Part shown: positions 46,122-53,029 of the stretch, piece by piece
Layout of the letters: each line of letters opens with the position of its first letter
Numbering within the stretch: position 1 is the stretch's first letter
Translations under genes and position numbers: made by a program
Notes under the pieces: generated by a model
What the model saw: only the letters and a program-made list of their open reading frames with translations
What the model was told of the DNA's origin: nothing
Database searches by the model: none
Assembly: GCA_026399755.1 (NCBI GenBank)
Contig: JAPLQI010000053.1
Coordinates: 1 to 53,029, forward strand
Length of the DNA stretch: 53,029 bases
Reading direction: 5' to 3'
Origin: Pseudomonadota bacterium
GTDB taxonomy: Bacteria; Pseudomonadota; Gammaproteobacteria; Burkholderiales; Chitinibacteraceae

Positions 46122-46280
46122 GGCTAAGATCCAGAATATTGTTGCTGCGATGCAACACATATTAGTATCCCACGCAGCCGCATCCAATCGGGAGTAACGT
46201 CATTCGGGAAAACGCTAAAACCACTTTGCAGCAGTTTTAGCGCCTGATTTAAATCTGTTCACCTTAAACTTTCACATCAA

Positions 46281-46796
46281 TCAAAAAGGCCCGTTTGATG
46301 TGCGCAGCTGATCGGGCAAACCATCGTGATCACCCAGCGGCTGCTTTGGCGCGTCCTGCCAGTGAAAATCGCCATTAGCGAGATTTTTCTTTGCGTCCAG
46401 CGGGTAATCAACTTGATTGTCCGCCCGGTTGGTGTCACCCACAACCAGCAGGCGCACATCGCTGCCGGTATTATTAATAAAGGTATGGGCAATGCCTGTG
46501 CCTGGCACAAACCCCACTCCATCACCTGGCACTAAGTGATGCAGCACCCCGTCCACCCAGCAATCAGGATTGCCTTCAATCACGTAAACAAATTCTTCTT
46601 CGGTTTTTTCTGAATGCGGCCAAGAGGTGCGACGGCCAGGCGGCAATACTTCGTGATGGATGCCAAGGCGAGTCAGACCAAAAGTACGGCCAAAGGGCGA
46701 GCCTATCGATAGTTTCTCTTGGCTATTGACATAACAGGCCTTATCTTCCTCCTGAATTTCCTGCCAGTGCTTGATAAAAGGGGGGCGGTTTGTCAT
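46281..46796 (-). CDS. Cupin domain protein
   Basis: A 171-residue single-cupin protein. The first cupin motif is HHEVLPPGRRTSWPHSEKTE followed by EFVYVIEGNPDCWVDG, the second VPGDGVGFVPGTGIAHTF. The metal-binding set is at least partly present (WPHSEKTEEEF and a later IAHTF). Substrate unknown. It lies between pgk and the aldolase gene, after a terminator, with GAGG before the ATG. Linkage to glycolysis is positional only. Confidence 0.85.
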   Translation of the reverse strand: MTNRPPFIKHWQEIQEEDKACYVNSQEKLSIGSPFGRTFGLTRLGIHHEVLPPGRRTSWPHSEKTEEEFVYVIEGNPDCWVDGVLHHLVPGDGVGFVPGTGIAHTFINNTGSDVRLLVVGDTNRADNQVDYPLDAKKNLANGDFHWQDAPKQPLGDHDGLPDQLRTSNGPF

Positions 46797-46826
46797 GGCG
46801 GGTCCTCTTGTCTAAGTAAACAGGCG

Positions 46827-46855
46827 AAAAAAACGCCAGCATCGTTGCTGGCGTT
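46827..46855 (-). terminator. Intrinsic terminator after pgk
   Basis: AACGCCAGCA, loop TCGT, TGCTGGCGTT; on the minus strand it is followed by a T7 tract. It separates pgk from the cupin gene. Confidence 0.9.
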
Positions 46856-46923
46856 GATCTTACTGAGAGAGCTGAACTGCCGTCTACAAATACGTCCTTG
46901 TATGGCAATTATGCTGGCGGTAC

Positions 46924-48096
46924 TTAAGCGCCGCGCTGTTCCAGAATCTCTACGGCTGGTAATACTTTGCCTTCCAGGAATTCAAGGAATGCGCCGCCGC
47001 CAGTTGAGATATAGCTAACATCGTTCGCAATATCGTACTTGGCAACAGCAGCCAGTGTGTCGCCGCCGCCAGCAATCGAAAACGCTGGGGAAGCAGCAAT
47101 AGCCCGGGCCAGCACTTCGGTGCCTTTGCCAAACTGGTCAAACTCAAACACGCCAACTGGGCCATTCCAAACAATAGTGCCCGCTGTTTTCAATACTTCA
47201 GCTAAGCGTGCTGCGGTGTCTGGGCCGATATCAAAAATCATATCGTCGCTTGCAACATCGCTAATGGCCTTAACCACGGCTGGCTCGGTTGGGGAGAATT
47301 GCTTACCAATCACCACATCTGTTGGCAAAGGTACATCGCCACCACGGGCGCGGATTTTGGCGATCACGCGCTTAGCGTTGTCCACCAGATCGGCTTCGGC
47401 TAAAGATTTACCAATTTCATGGCCTTCGGCAAGCAAGAAGGTGTTGGCAATGCCGCCGCCCACGATCAGGTAATCCACTTTATCTGCCAAAGATTCAAGA
47501 ATCGTCAGCTTGGTCGATACCTTAGAGCCCGCCACAATTGCGACTAACGGTGAGGCCGGTGCTTTTAGCGCTTTACCCAAAGCATCCAACTCGCCCGCCA
47601 TCAACAGACCCGCTGCCGCGATAGGTGCAAATTTAGCCACCGCATGGGTAGACGCTTCGGCACGATGAGCCGTACCAAAAGCATCGTTTACAAATACATC
47701 GCAAAGCGCAGCGTAGGCTTGGCCCAGCTCGTCAGCGTTTTTCTTTTCACCTTTGTTGCAGCGCACATTTTGCAGCAGTACCAGCTCGCCGGCTTTCACT
47801 ACAAAACCGTTGAAATCATTCACCACAGCCACGTCGCGACCCATCAACTCGCCAAGGCGCTTCGCCACAGGGGCAAGATCGTCTGCGGGCTGAAATTCAC
47901 CTTCAGTAGGGCGGCCCAAATGGCTCATCACAATCACACCAGCGCCCGCTTGCAGCGCGGCCTCGATCGTAGGTATAGATGCGCGGATACGGGTGTCATC
48001 ACCAATCACGCCGTCTTTCATTGGCACATTCAGGTCTGCACGGATCAGTACTTTTTTGCCCGCTAATTCAAGCTCGGTCATCTTGCGAAAAGCCAT
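46924..48096 (-). CDS. pgk: Phosphoglycerate kinase
   Basis: A 390-residue glycolytic enzyme converting 1,3-bisphosphoglycerate and ADP to 3-phosphoglycerate and [19 protein letters not shown] and [13 protein letters not shown] are the N-terminal substrate-binding motifs, [13 protein letters not shown] the hinge region, and [15 protein letters not shown] and [12 protein letters not shown] the nucleotide end. Start at ATG 48096 ([11 protein letters not shown]), preceded by AAGGAATCC; the open frame to 48516 is spurious and overlaps the divergent MFS gene. Confidence 0.98.
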   Translation of the reverse strand: MAFRKMTELELAGKKVLIRADLNVPMKDGVIGDDTRIRASIPTIEAALQAGAGVIVMSHLGRPTEGEFQPADDLAPVAKRLGELMGRDVAVVNDFNGFVVKAGELVLLQNVRCNKGEKKNADELGQAYAALCDVFVNDAFGTAHRAEASTHAVAKFAPIAAAGLLMAGELDALGKALKAPASPLVAIVAGSKVSTKLTILESLADKVDYLIVGGGIANTFLLAEGHEIGKSLAEADLVDNAKRVIAKIRARGGDVPLPTDVVIGKQFSPTEPAVVKAISDVASDDMIFDIGPDTAARLAEVLKTAGTIVWNGPVGVFEFDQFGKGTEVLARAIAASPAFSIAGGGDTLAAVAKYDIANDVSYISTGGGAFLEFLEGKVLPAVEILEQRGA

Positions 48097-48220
48097 GGTG
48101 GATTCCTTTGGAATGGTGAATAAGTAAGTGTCATTACAAATACGCAAGCAGAGCATAACGCCACAACCCCACCTGCGCTTAAGATGTTTGACGTATTTTA
48201 ACATACTGATTCTGAGATCT

Positions 48221-49435
48221 ATGAAGCAAGCACCTGCACTATTGCGCAATCGCAATTTCCTTTTGCTCTGGCTAGCCAGCCTGATTAGCAACTTTGCGCT
48301 CGCCATCGCCATGCTGGCCGAAACGTGGCTGGTGATCAAAACCTTGGGCGCAAAAGAGCAATTAGGGCTGGTGATGATTGCCGGATCGGTGCCACGCATT
48401 ATGTTAATGGCGGTAGGTGGCGTACTAGCCGACCGAATGAAACGCAGCCATATTATTCTGGCCTCGGTGGGCTTACGGGTGCTGTTGCTGCTTGTGCTAG
48501 TGGGAATCATTGCCAACGATCAGCTCAGCATCGGCGTGATGGTGGGCTTTGCGCTGATTTATGGCGCGCTGGATGCTTTTTTCTGGCCTGCACGCGATGC
48601 GCTTGTCCCCAATATTGTGGCAGATAGCGATTTAACCCGCGCTAATTCCATCATGCTGACGACCAATCAAGTGGGGCTGGTTTTTGGCCCGGTGCTGGGT
48701 GGCACCATGCTGGCTTTATTTAGCTATGAAACAGTGTTTTCGCTCACCGCCATCATGCTGCTGGCCGGGCTGATTGCCATGGCGCTGATCAAAGAGCCTG
48801 AATTATTGGCAGGCCGTAAACGATTCAGCATGCTAAACGAGCTAAAAGAAGGCATGCAATATATGATTCAAACGCCCGTGCTGCGAGCCTTGATGCTGGT
48901 TTATGCTGCGGCCAATTTACTCTTTATGGGCCCATTGGGATTAGGCGTGCCGCTGGTAGTGACCGATCTCTTGCAAGGCAGCGCGAGCACGCTTTCCTTT
49001 ATGCAAAGCGCTTTTGCTGCGGGCATGGTACTCGGCGGGCTGCTTCTTACCCTCTACCCGCCCACCCAAAAACGCCTACTGATGATTACCGTGGTGATTG
49101 CCGTCGAAGGCCTGCTTTTGGCCTCCTTAGCACTCGCTACCTGGTTGCCCGTTGCGCTGGGGCTGCAAGTTTTAATTGGCCTCGGCGTTGCCGCCAATAA
49201 TGTGCCGATGATGTCGCTTATCCAGCATTACACCGACAGGCAAAAACTGGGGCGGATTATGAGCCTGAATTCGATGGCATCCATGGGCCTCGCCCCGCTC
49301 TCCTACGCCCTTGTGACGGCCTTGTTTTCTATGCATATCAGTATTCAGTGGGTTCTGCCGATATTTGGCCTGCTGCTCGCGCTGCTGATGGTGGGCATGA
49401 CGATGAAGATGCGGGTGATTAGAGAGATTGATTAG
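48221..49435 (+). CDS. MFS transporter (EntS/MFS_3-like exporter)
   Basis: A 404-residue inner membrane protein with about eleven or twelve hydrophobic segments. [20 protein letters not shown] at the start and [20 protein letters not shown] between segments 2 and 3 follow the MFS signature; [20 protein letters not shown] is typical of the EntS-like branch. These proteins export siderophores or drugs, and no substrate can be inferred here. I use ATG 48221; the frame is open to 48128 without membrane or family features. Divergent from pgk. Confidence 0.88.
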   Translation: MKQAPALLRNRNFLLLWLASLISNFALAIAMLAETWLVIKTLGAKEQLGLVMIAGSVPRIMLMAVGGVLADRMKRSHIILASVGLRVLLLLVLVGIIANDQLSIGVMVGFALIYGALDAFFWPARDALVPNIVADSDLTRANSIMLTTNQVGLVFGPVLGGTMLALFSYETVFSLTAIMLLAGLIAMALIKEPELLAGRKRFSMLNELKEGMQYMIQTPVLRALMLVYAAANLLFMGPLGLGVPLVVTDLLQGSASTLSFMQSAFAAGMVLGGLLLTLYPPTQKRLLMITVVIAVEGLLLASLALATWLPVALGLQVLIGLGVAANNVPMMSLIQHYTDRQKLGRIMSLNSMASMGLAPLSYALVTALFSMHISIQWVLPIFGLLLALLMVGMTMKMRVIREID

Positions 49436-49480
49436 CCATCAATCCATAATAAACCTGCTTTAAATGACATTCCAGCCATA

Positions 49481-49508
49481 AAAAAACGCAGCCATTGCTG
49501 CGTTTTTT
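49481..49508. terminator. Bidirectional terminator between MFS and YfaZ genes
   Basis: AAAAAACGCAGC, loop CATT, GCTGCGTTTTTT is a perfect 12-bp hairpin with a T6 tract in both directions. The genes on either side converge. Confidence 0.93.
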
Positions 49509-49529
49509 ATTAGCTGCACTTCCTATTAA

Positions 49530-50063
49530 TTAGAAATTAAGCTGAGCGCCCACATAGAAGCCATCGGCCACCGTAACGGATCGATTGCCATCTTTGCCTT
49601 CCATATGACCATATTGGTAACCCGCATCCAGCGATACCATTCTGGTCATATCCCAGCGCACGCCTGCACGCATTTCTTTGTAATTATCCACGCCATCAGA
49701 AGCCAAGCCTGATGGAGCAAAATAGCCTTGGCCGTAAACAGTAAACGCGCCAACAGGAATATCTACGCCACCACCTAAAGCAGCTGCGTAATGATTATCT
49801 TGATGTTTTAAATCCATATACACCAGCTTGCCACCTGCTTTGAGCTTGGCAATGCCCAGCGGCGCTTGCACACCCAGGCCCAGCGATCCAATACTGCCCG
49901 TGCCATCGTTGGTCAACCAATCGGCACTAGTGGTCATCAAAAGTAAGCTGCCTTCATAAGATGCACCAAAAAAGCCATCGCCCACTCTAGCGGTTAAATC
50001 ACCCGCTTGTGCTGTTATAGGTAAAGACAGCGCCAAAATTGCACCTAAAAGTGTTTTCTTCAT
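49530..50063 (-). CDS. YfaZ-family outer membrane protein
   Basis: A 177-residue protein with a signal peptide cut after ITAQA. The mature part alternates short hydrophobic and glycine-rich strands (GSLGLGVQAPLGIAKLKAGG, HYAAALGGGVDIPVGAFTVYGQGYFAP in two adjoining parts) and ends FYVGAQLNF with the terminal aromatic residue of outer membrane barrels. The repeated strand pattern matches YfaZ-like porin proteins. GGAG precedes the ATG. Function unknown. Confidence 0.8.
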   Translation of the reverse strand: MKKTLLGAILALSLPITAQAGDLTARVGDGFFGASYEGSLLLMTTSADWLTNDGTGSIGSLGLGVQAPLGIAKLKAGGKLVYMDLKHQDNHYAAALGGGVDIPVGAFTVYGQGYFAPSGLASDGVDNYKEMRAGVRWDMTRMVSLDAGYQYGHMEGKDGNRSVTVADGFYVGAQLNF

Positions 50064-50720
50064 GTCAGCTCCAGCTATGTTATCAAGAATATTGGCCAGA
50101 TAGTAAGCTGATAAAACACTCTTTGAGTAGGCGATTAATCCCTGTTTTAATCACCCACTTTTACGACAAACAAATAAAGCCCTCTCAAAGTGGGCACTAT
50201 TCTTGCTTGACGATGTGCTTATCAAATCGATCCTACTCATGATTTAACAGGCCCTCGGCATAAAGAATGAAAGAATGGAACACCAGAGCTAAATATATTG
50301 AAGACTAGGTTTAAATTAATCAGATTCTTCTAATATAAAAGTAGAAGAAGCACAAATCAAAAAACCCAAATTAAATAGAGACTAGGCCTCATTTCAAACA
50401 CTATCTAATCAATATAAAACAAAGCAAGAGGCATAATCAGGTTTTATTGAGTAAGCAATAAACGCTTGAAAAAAATACATTTATCACCTTACTAAAAAAA
50501 TTTGCTTACAAAAAAAAACGAATCTAAAACAAGCATTAAAGTTATTTAGCAATGAACCGATAAATGGCTACTTATTGCAAATCAGCGAAGAACGACCACG
50601 CATCTTATGTACAGAACAGCAAATAAATTCCTCTGTATCATAAGAGATTGGATTTCATGTTTTTAAAAGCACTGGATGTAAGAATCACAGCCCTGCTTTT
50701 ATCTCTTGTAATTGGATAGC
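50064..50720 (+). other. AT-rich gap upstream of the octapeptide-repeat gene
   Basis: About 650 bp with a lower GC content than the surroundings and no credible gene. It should hold the promoters of the YfaZ gene (minus) and the repeat gene (plus). The long untranslated lead could carry regulatory sites; I could not identify a specific one. Confidence 0.5.
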
Positions 50721-52547
50721 ATGATGAGCGTTTTTACAGGCATGACCACCAGCCAAATTGCGGAGCTCACTACGGCCCAAATTGCCAGTGTGAATACCGC
50801 AGCGATTGCCTCGCTTACAACAATCCAATTAGCGCAATTTAACACTCGCCAAATAGCCGCATTATCTAGCACACAAATTAGTCTTGGCCTGAGTACTCAG
50901 CAAATTGTTGCGCTGACGAGTAATCAAATCCAATCCCTCAGCAGCACTCAAATTACAGCATTCACCAGTAAGCAAATTGCCGCCTTAGAAACCAGCGATT
51001 TTGCTGTGCTCAGTACCGTCGCCGTCAGTAGCTTAAATACCAAGCAACTCAGCGCACTCAACAGCGATCAAATCGTTGCACTCTCCAGCACTCAGGCAGC
51101 CGCGCTCAGCAGCACGCAAGTAGCATCGCTGTCCACCTCGCAACTGGCCGCCTTGGAAACCAGCGATTTTGCCGCACTTAAAACCAGCGCCATCGCCGCA
51201 CTATCTAGCAGCCAAATCAATGCACTAAGCACCAGCCAAATTGCCGCACTCAACTCTAATCAAGCAGCGGCGCTCAGCAGCACGCAACTCGCGGCGATGT
51301 CGACAGCGCAGCTTGCCGCGTTTGAAACCACTGATTTTGCCGTACTCAAAACCAGTGCAATTGCAGCGCTTTCTAGCCAGCAAATGATGGCGCTCAGCAG
51401 TAGCCAAATCATTGCACTTAACTCAAACCAAGCGGCGGCGCTTACATCCAGCCAAGTAGCGGCGCTCTCTAGCACGCAATTGCTGGCGCTAGAAACCAGT
51501 GATCTTGCCGTACTTAAAACCAGCGCAATCGCAGCCTTATCAAGCGAGCAGCTTAATGCGCTGAGCACAGGGCAAATTGCCAGCCTGAGTACAGGGCAAA
51601 TTGCTGCAATTAGCACCGCCAATATGGCAAATGGCCTAAATAGTAATCAAGTGATTGCGCTGACTACCAGCCAAGCTGCAGCGCTCAGCTCAGCGCAAGT
51701 GGCCGCCTTAACCACCAGCAATATTGCAGCACTTGAAACCGCTGATTTTATGGCGCTTAGAACTAGTGCCATTGCAGCACTAAGCAGCCAGCAAATTAAT
51801 ATTCTCAATACCGCGCAAAGCATTGCCTTAACGTCAAATCAAGCAGCAGCACTGACATCAACTCAAATCGCTTCACTTTCTACCAGCAGCATTGCTGTTT
51901 TAGAAACCGTCGATTTAATCGCTTTAAAAACCAGCGGTATTGCCGCTATTTCTAGCGCCCAGTTGAATGCGCTAACAACTCAGCAAATTGCCGCCCTAAG
52001 CACCGCTCAAATTAGCGCCATTAGCACCGCTAATATCGCTAACGGCTTAAATAGTATGCAAGTTGTGGCACTCACCAGCCAGCAAGCAGCCGCGCTTAGC
52101 TCCACCCAAGTCACAGCCTTATCCACCAGCAATATCGCAGCACTTGAAACGACTGATTTAGCCGCACTTAAAACCAGCGCCATTGCCGCTATTTCTAGCG
52201 CTCAACTTAATGCACTAACAACTCAGCAAATTGCCAACCTCAGCACCGGCCAAGTTGCGGCGATTAGCACGGCGAATATGGCGGACGGATTAAATAGTAG
52301 CCAAGTGATTGCACTGACCACCCAACAGGCCGCAACGCTAAGCTCATCACAAGTCGCCGCCCTATCCACCAGCAATATCGCGTCACTTGAAACCACCGAT
52401 TTAGCAGCACTCAAAACCAGCGCCATCGCTGCTATTTCTAGCGCCCAGCTTAATGCGCTAACAACTCAGCAAATTGCCAACCTCAGCACCGGCCAAGTTG
52501 CGGCGATTAGCACCAGTAATATCGCCAATGGATCGCCAATGGATTAA
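50721..52547 (+). CDS. Giant octapeptide-repeat protein, broken by a frameshift
   Basis: 608 residues made almost wholly of octapeptides with consensus S/T/N-S/T-x-Q-I/A/V-A-A-L. Blocks starting ETxDxxxL-KTSxIAAL recur: four 56-residue units (seven octads) mix with units of 81 residues (nine octads plus one nine-residue STANxANGL variant). There is no signal peptide, no cysteine and very little charge. ATG 50721 (or 50724) is chosen, with GGAT upstream. The frame ends at TAA 52545 only because of the 11-bp duplication at 52521-52542; the repeats go on beyond it. Similar low-complexity repeats occur in very large secreted or surface proteins, but I do not recognise a named family, and adhesion is only a guess. 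Confidence 0.75.
   Translation: MMSVFTGMTTSQIAELTTAQIASVNTAAIASLTTIQLAQFNTRQIAALSSTQISLGLSTQQIVALTSNQIQSLSSTQITAFTSKQIAALETSDFAVLSTVAVSSLNTKQLSALNSDQIVALSSTQAAALSSTQVASLSTSQLAALETSDFAALKTSAIAALSSSQINALSTSQIAALNSNQAAALSSTQLAAMSTAQLAAFETTDFAVLKTSAIAALSSQQMMALSSSQIIALNSNQAAALTSSQVAALSSTQLLALETSDLAVLKTSAIAALSSEQLNALSTGQIASLSTGQIAAISTANMANGLNSNQVIALTTSQAAALSSAQVAALTTSNIAALETADFMALRTSAIAALSSQQINILNTAQSIALTSNQAAALTSTQIASLSTSSIAVLETVDLIALKTSGIAAISSAQLNALTTQQIAALSTAQISAISTANIANGLNSMQVVALTSQQAAALSSTQVTALSTSNIAALETTDLAALKTSAIAAISSAQLNALTTQQIANLSTGQVAAISTANMADGLNSSQVIALTTQQAATLSSSQVAALSTSNIASLETTDLAALKTSAIAAISSAQLNALTTQQIANLSTGQVAAISTSNIANGSPMD
52521..52542 (+). repeat. Exact 11-bp tandem duplication causing a frameshift
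   Basis: ATCGCCAATGG occurs twice in a row (52521-52531 and 52532-52542). The equivalent place in the next repeat, near 52777, has one copy. Spacing between successive ETTDL codons is 243 bp elsewhere in this part of the gene, but 254 bp across this site, so exactly 11 bp were gained. Confidence 0.93.
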
Positions 52548-53029
52548 ATAGTAGCCAAGTGATTGCGCTGACCACCCAGCAAGCCGCAACGCTAAGCTCA
52601 CCCCAAGTGGCAGCCCTATCCACCAGCAATATCGCGGTGCTTGAAACTACTGATTTAGCCGTAATCAAAACCAGCGCCATTGCCGCTATTTCTAGTGCTC
52701 AGCTTAATGCGCTAACAACTCAGCAAATTGCCAACCTGAGTACAGGCCAAGTTGCGGCGATTAGCACCAGTAATATCGCCAATGGATTAAACAGCAGCCA
52801 AGTGATTGCGCTAACCACCCAACAGGCTGCAACGCTAAGTTCTTCCCAAGTAGCGGCCTTATCCACCAGTAATATCGCGGTACTTGAGACCACCGATTTA
52901 GCAGCACTCAAAACCAGCGCCATCGCTGCTATTTCTAGCGCCCAGCTTAATGCGCTAACAACTCAGCAAATTGCCAACCTCAGCACCGGCCAAGTTGCGG
53001 CGATTAGCACCAGTAATATCGCCAATGGA
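52532..53029 (+). pseudogene. Continuation of the octapeptide-repeat gene in the shifted frame (runs off the right edge)
   Basis: From the second copy of the 11-mer the repeat frame resumes as IANGLNSSQVIALTTQQAAT and stays open to the window end, with two further ETTDLA blocks (near 52640 and 52883) exactly 243 bp apart. It has no start codon or ribosome binding site of its own. It is the downstream part of the same gene, or a separately dead fragment; the true C-terminus lies outside the window. Confidence 0.8.

Noticed and set aside
48097-48516. Long N-terminal extension of the pgk frame
   Set aside because: It has no similarity to phosphoglycerate kinase and overlaps the divergent MFS gene; the true start with a ribosome binding site is at 48096.
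50039-50242. Plus-strand open frame of 67 codons before the repeat gene
   Set aside because: It starts inside the antisense of the YfaZ signal peptide and shows no coding features.
51225-52923. Minus-strand open frames rich in A, L, V and S within the repeat gene
   Set aside because: They are antisense shadows of the octapeptide repeats, themselves repetitive and without starts or ribosome binding sites.
50721-53029. CRISPR-like or satellite-like periodicity
   Set aside because: The period is a multiple of 24 bp and keeps an open protein frame; there are no unique spacers, so it is a coding repeat.

Overview
The window is a contiguous piece of a bacterial chromosome, almost certainly a betaproteobacterium of the order Neisseriales. 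The moderate GC content and the gene neighbourhoods suggest a Chromobacteriaceae member of the Iodobacter type. This placement is an inference from gene content and gene order; no rRNA or other taxonomic marker lies in the window. Most genes are chromosomal housekeeping genes. No prophage, insertion sequence, tRNA, rRNA or CRISPR array was found. The less ordinary material is a tyrosine-decarboxylation locus at the left edge, several families of structured intergenic repeats, a recent duplication in the cell-shape cluster, and a giant octapeptide-repeat gene running off the right edge.

Layout. 1-3891 (minus strand): an APC antiporter, a tyrosine decarboxylase and a truncated aromatic amino acid permease form a tyrosine/tyramine module that would consume protons. 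4301-10330: rlmG, an Hsp70-like YegD homologue, a flavin reductase-like protein with RidA, a methyltransferase, a CoA-binding protein that appears to start at ATT, and a DUF1835 protein. 10477-11746: a secreted DUF2145 protein and a small exported partner. 12032-14563: dapF, a DUF484 gene and xerC, the classical order. 15128-18176: proline iminopeptidase and a feoA-feoB pair with an unusually short FeoB. 18340-23209: dusB-fis-purH, then pagP inserted before purD. 23860-27074: gatC-gatA-gatB, making the tRNA-dependent amidotransferase.

27497-34254 is the rod-shape operon mreB-mreC-mreD-mrdA-rodA followed by rlpA. The 3' end of rodA plus the first codons of rlpA are duplicated in direct orientation, and the rlpA lipoprotein leader is out of frame with its body. 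34532-37579 encodes a membrane PAS-GGDEF-EAL protein for cyclic di-GMP. 37608-41322 (minus) holds an acyl-CoA-binding protein and the yqgE-ruvX-pyrB-pyrC' run, in which PyrC' has lost its metal-binding motif. 41416-44586 holds a DNA photolyase, two tandem paralogous small exported proteins of an unrecognised family, and a CPBP membrane protease. 45078-48096 holds pgk, a cupin and class II fructose-bisphosphate aldolase. 48221-50063 holds an MFS exporter and a YfaZ-like outer membrane protein.

From 50721 to the end lies one very repetitive gene built of octapeptides of the form S/T-x-x-Q-I/A-x-x-L, grouped into 56- and 81-residue super-repeats. An exact 11-bp tandem duplication breaks its frame at 52521-52542, after which the repeats continue in another frame to the window end. 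A roughly 260-bp intergenic element occurs three times (5557, 14718 and, inverted, 23458). Its central hairpin shows compensatory base changes between copies, so it is probably selected for structure.
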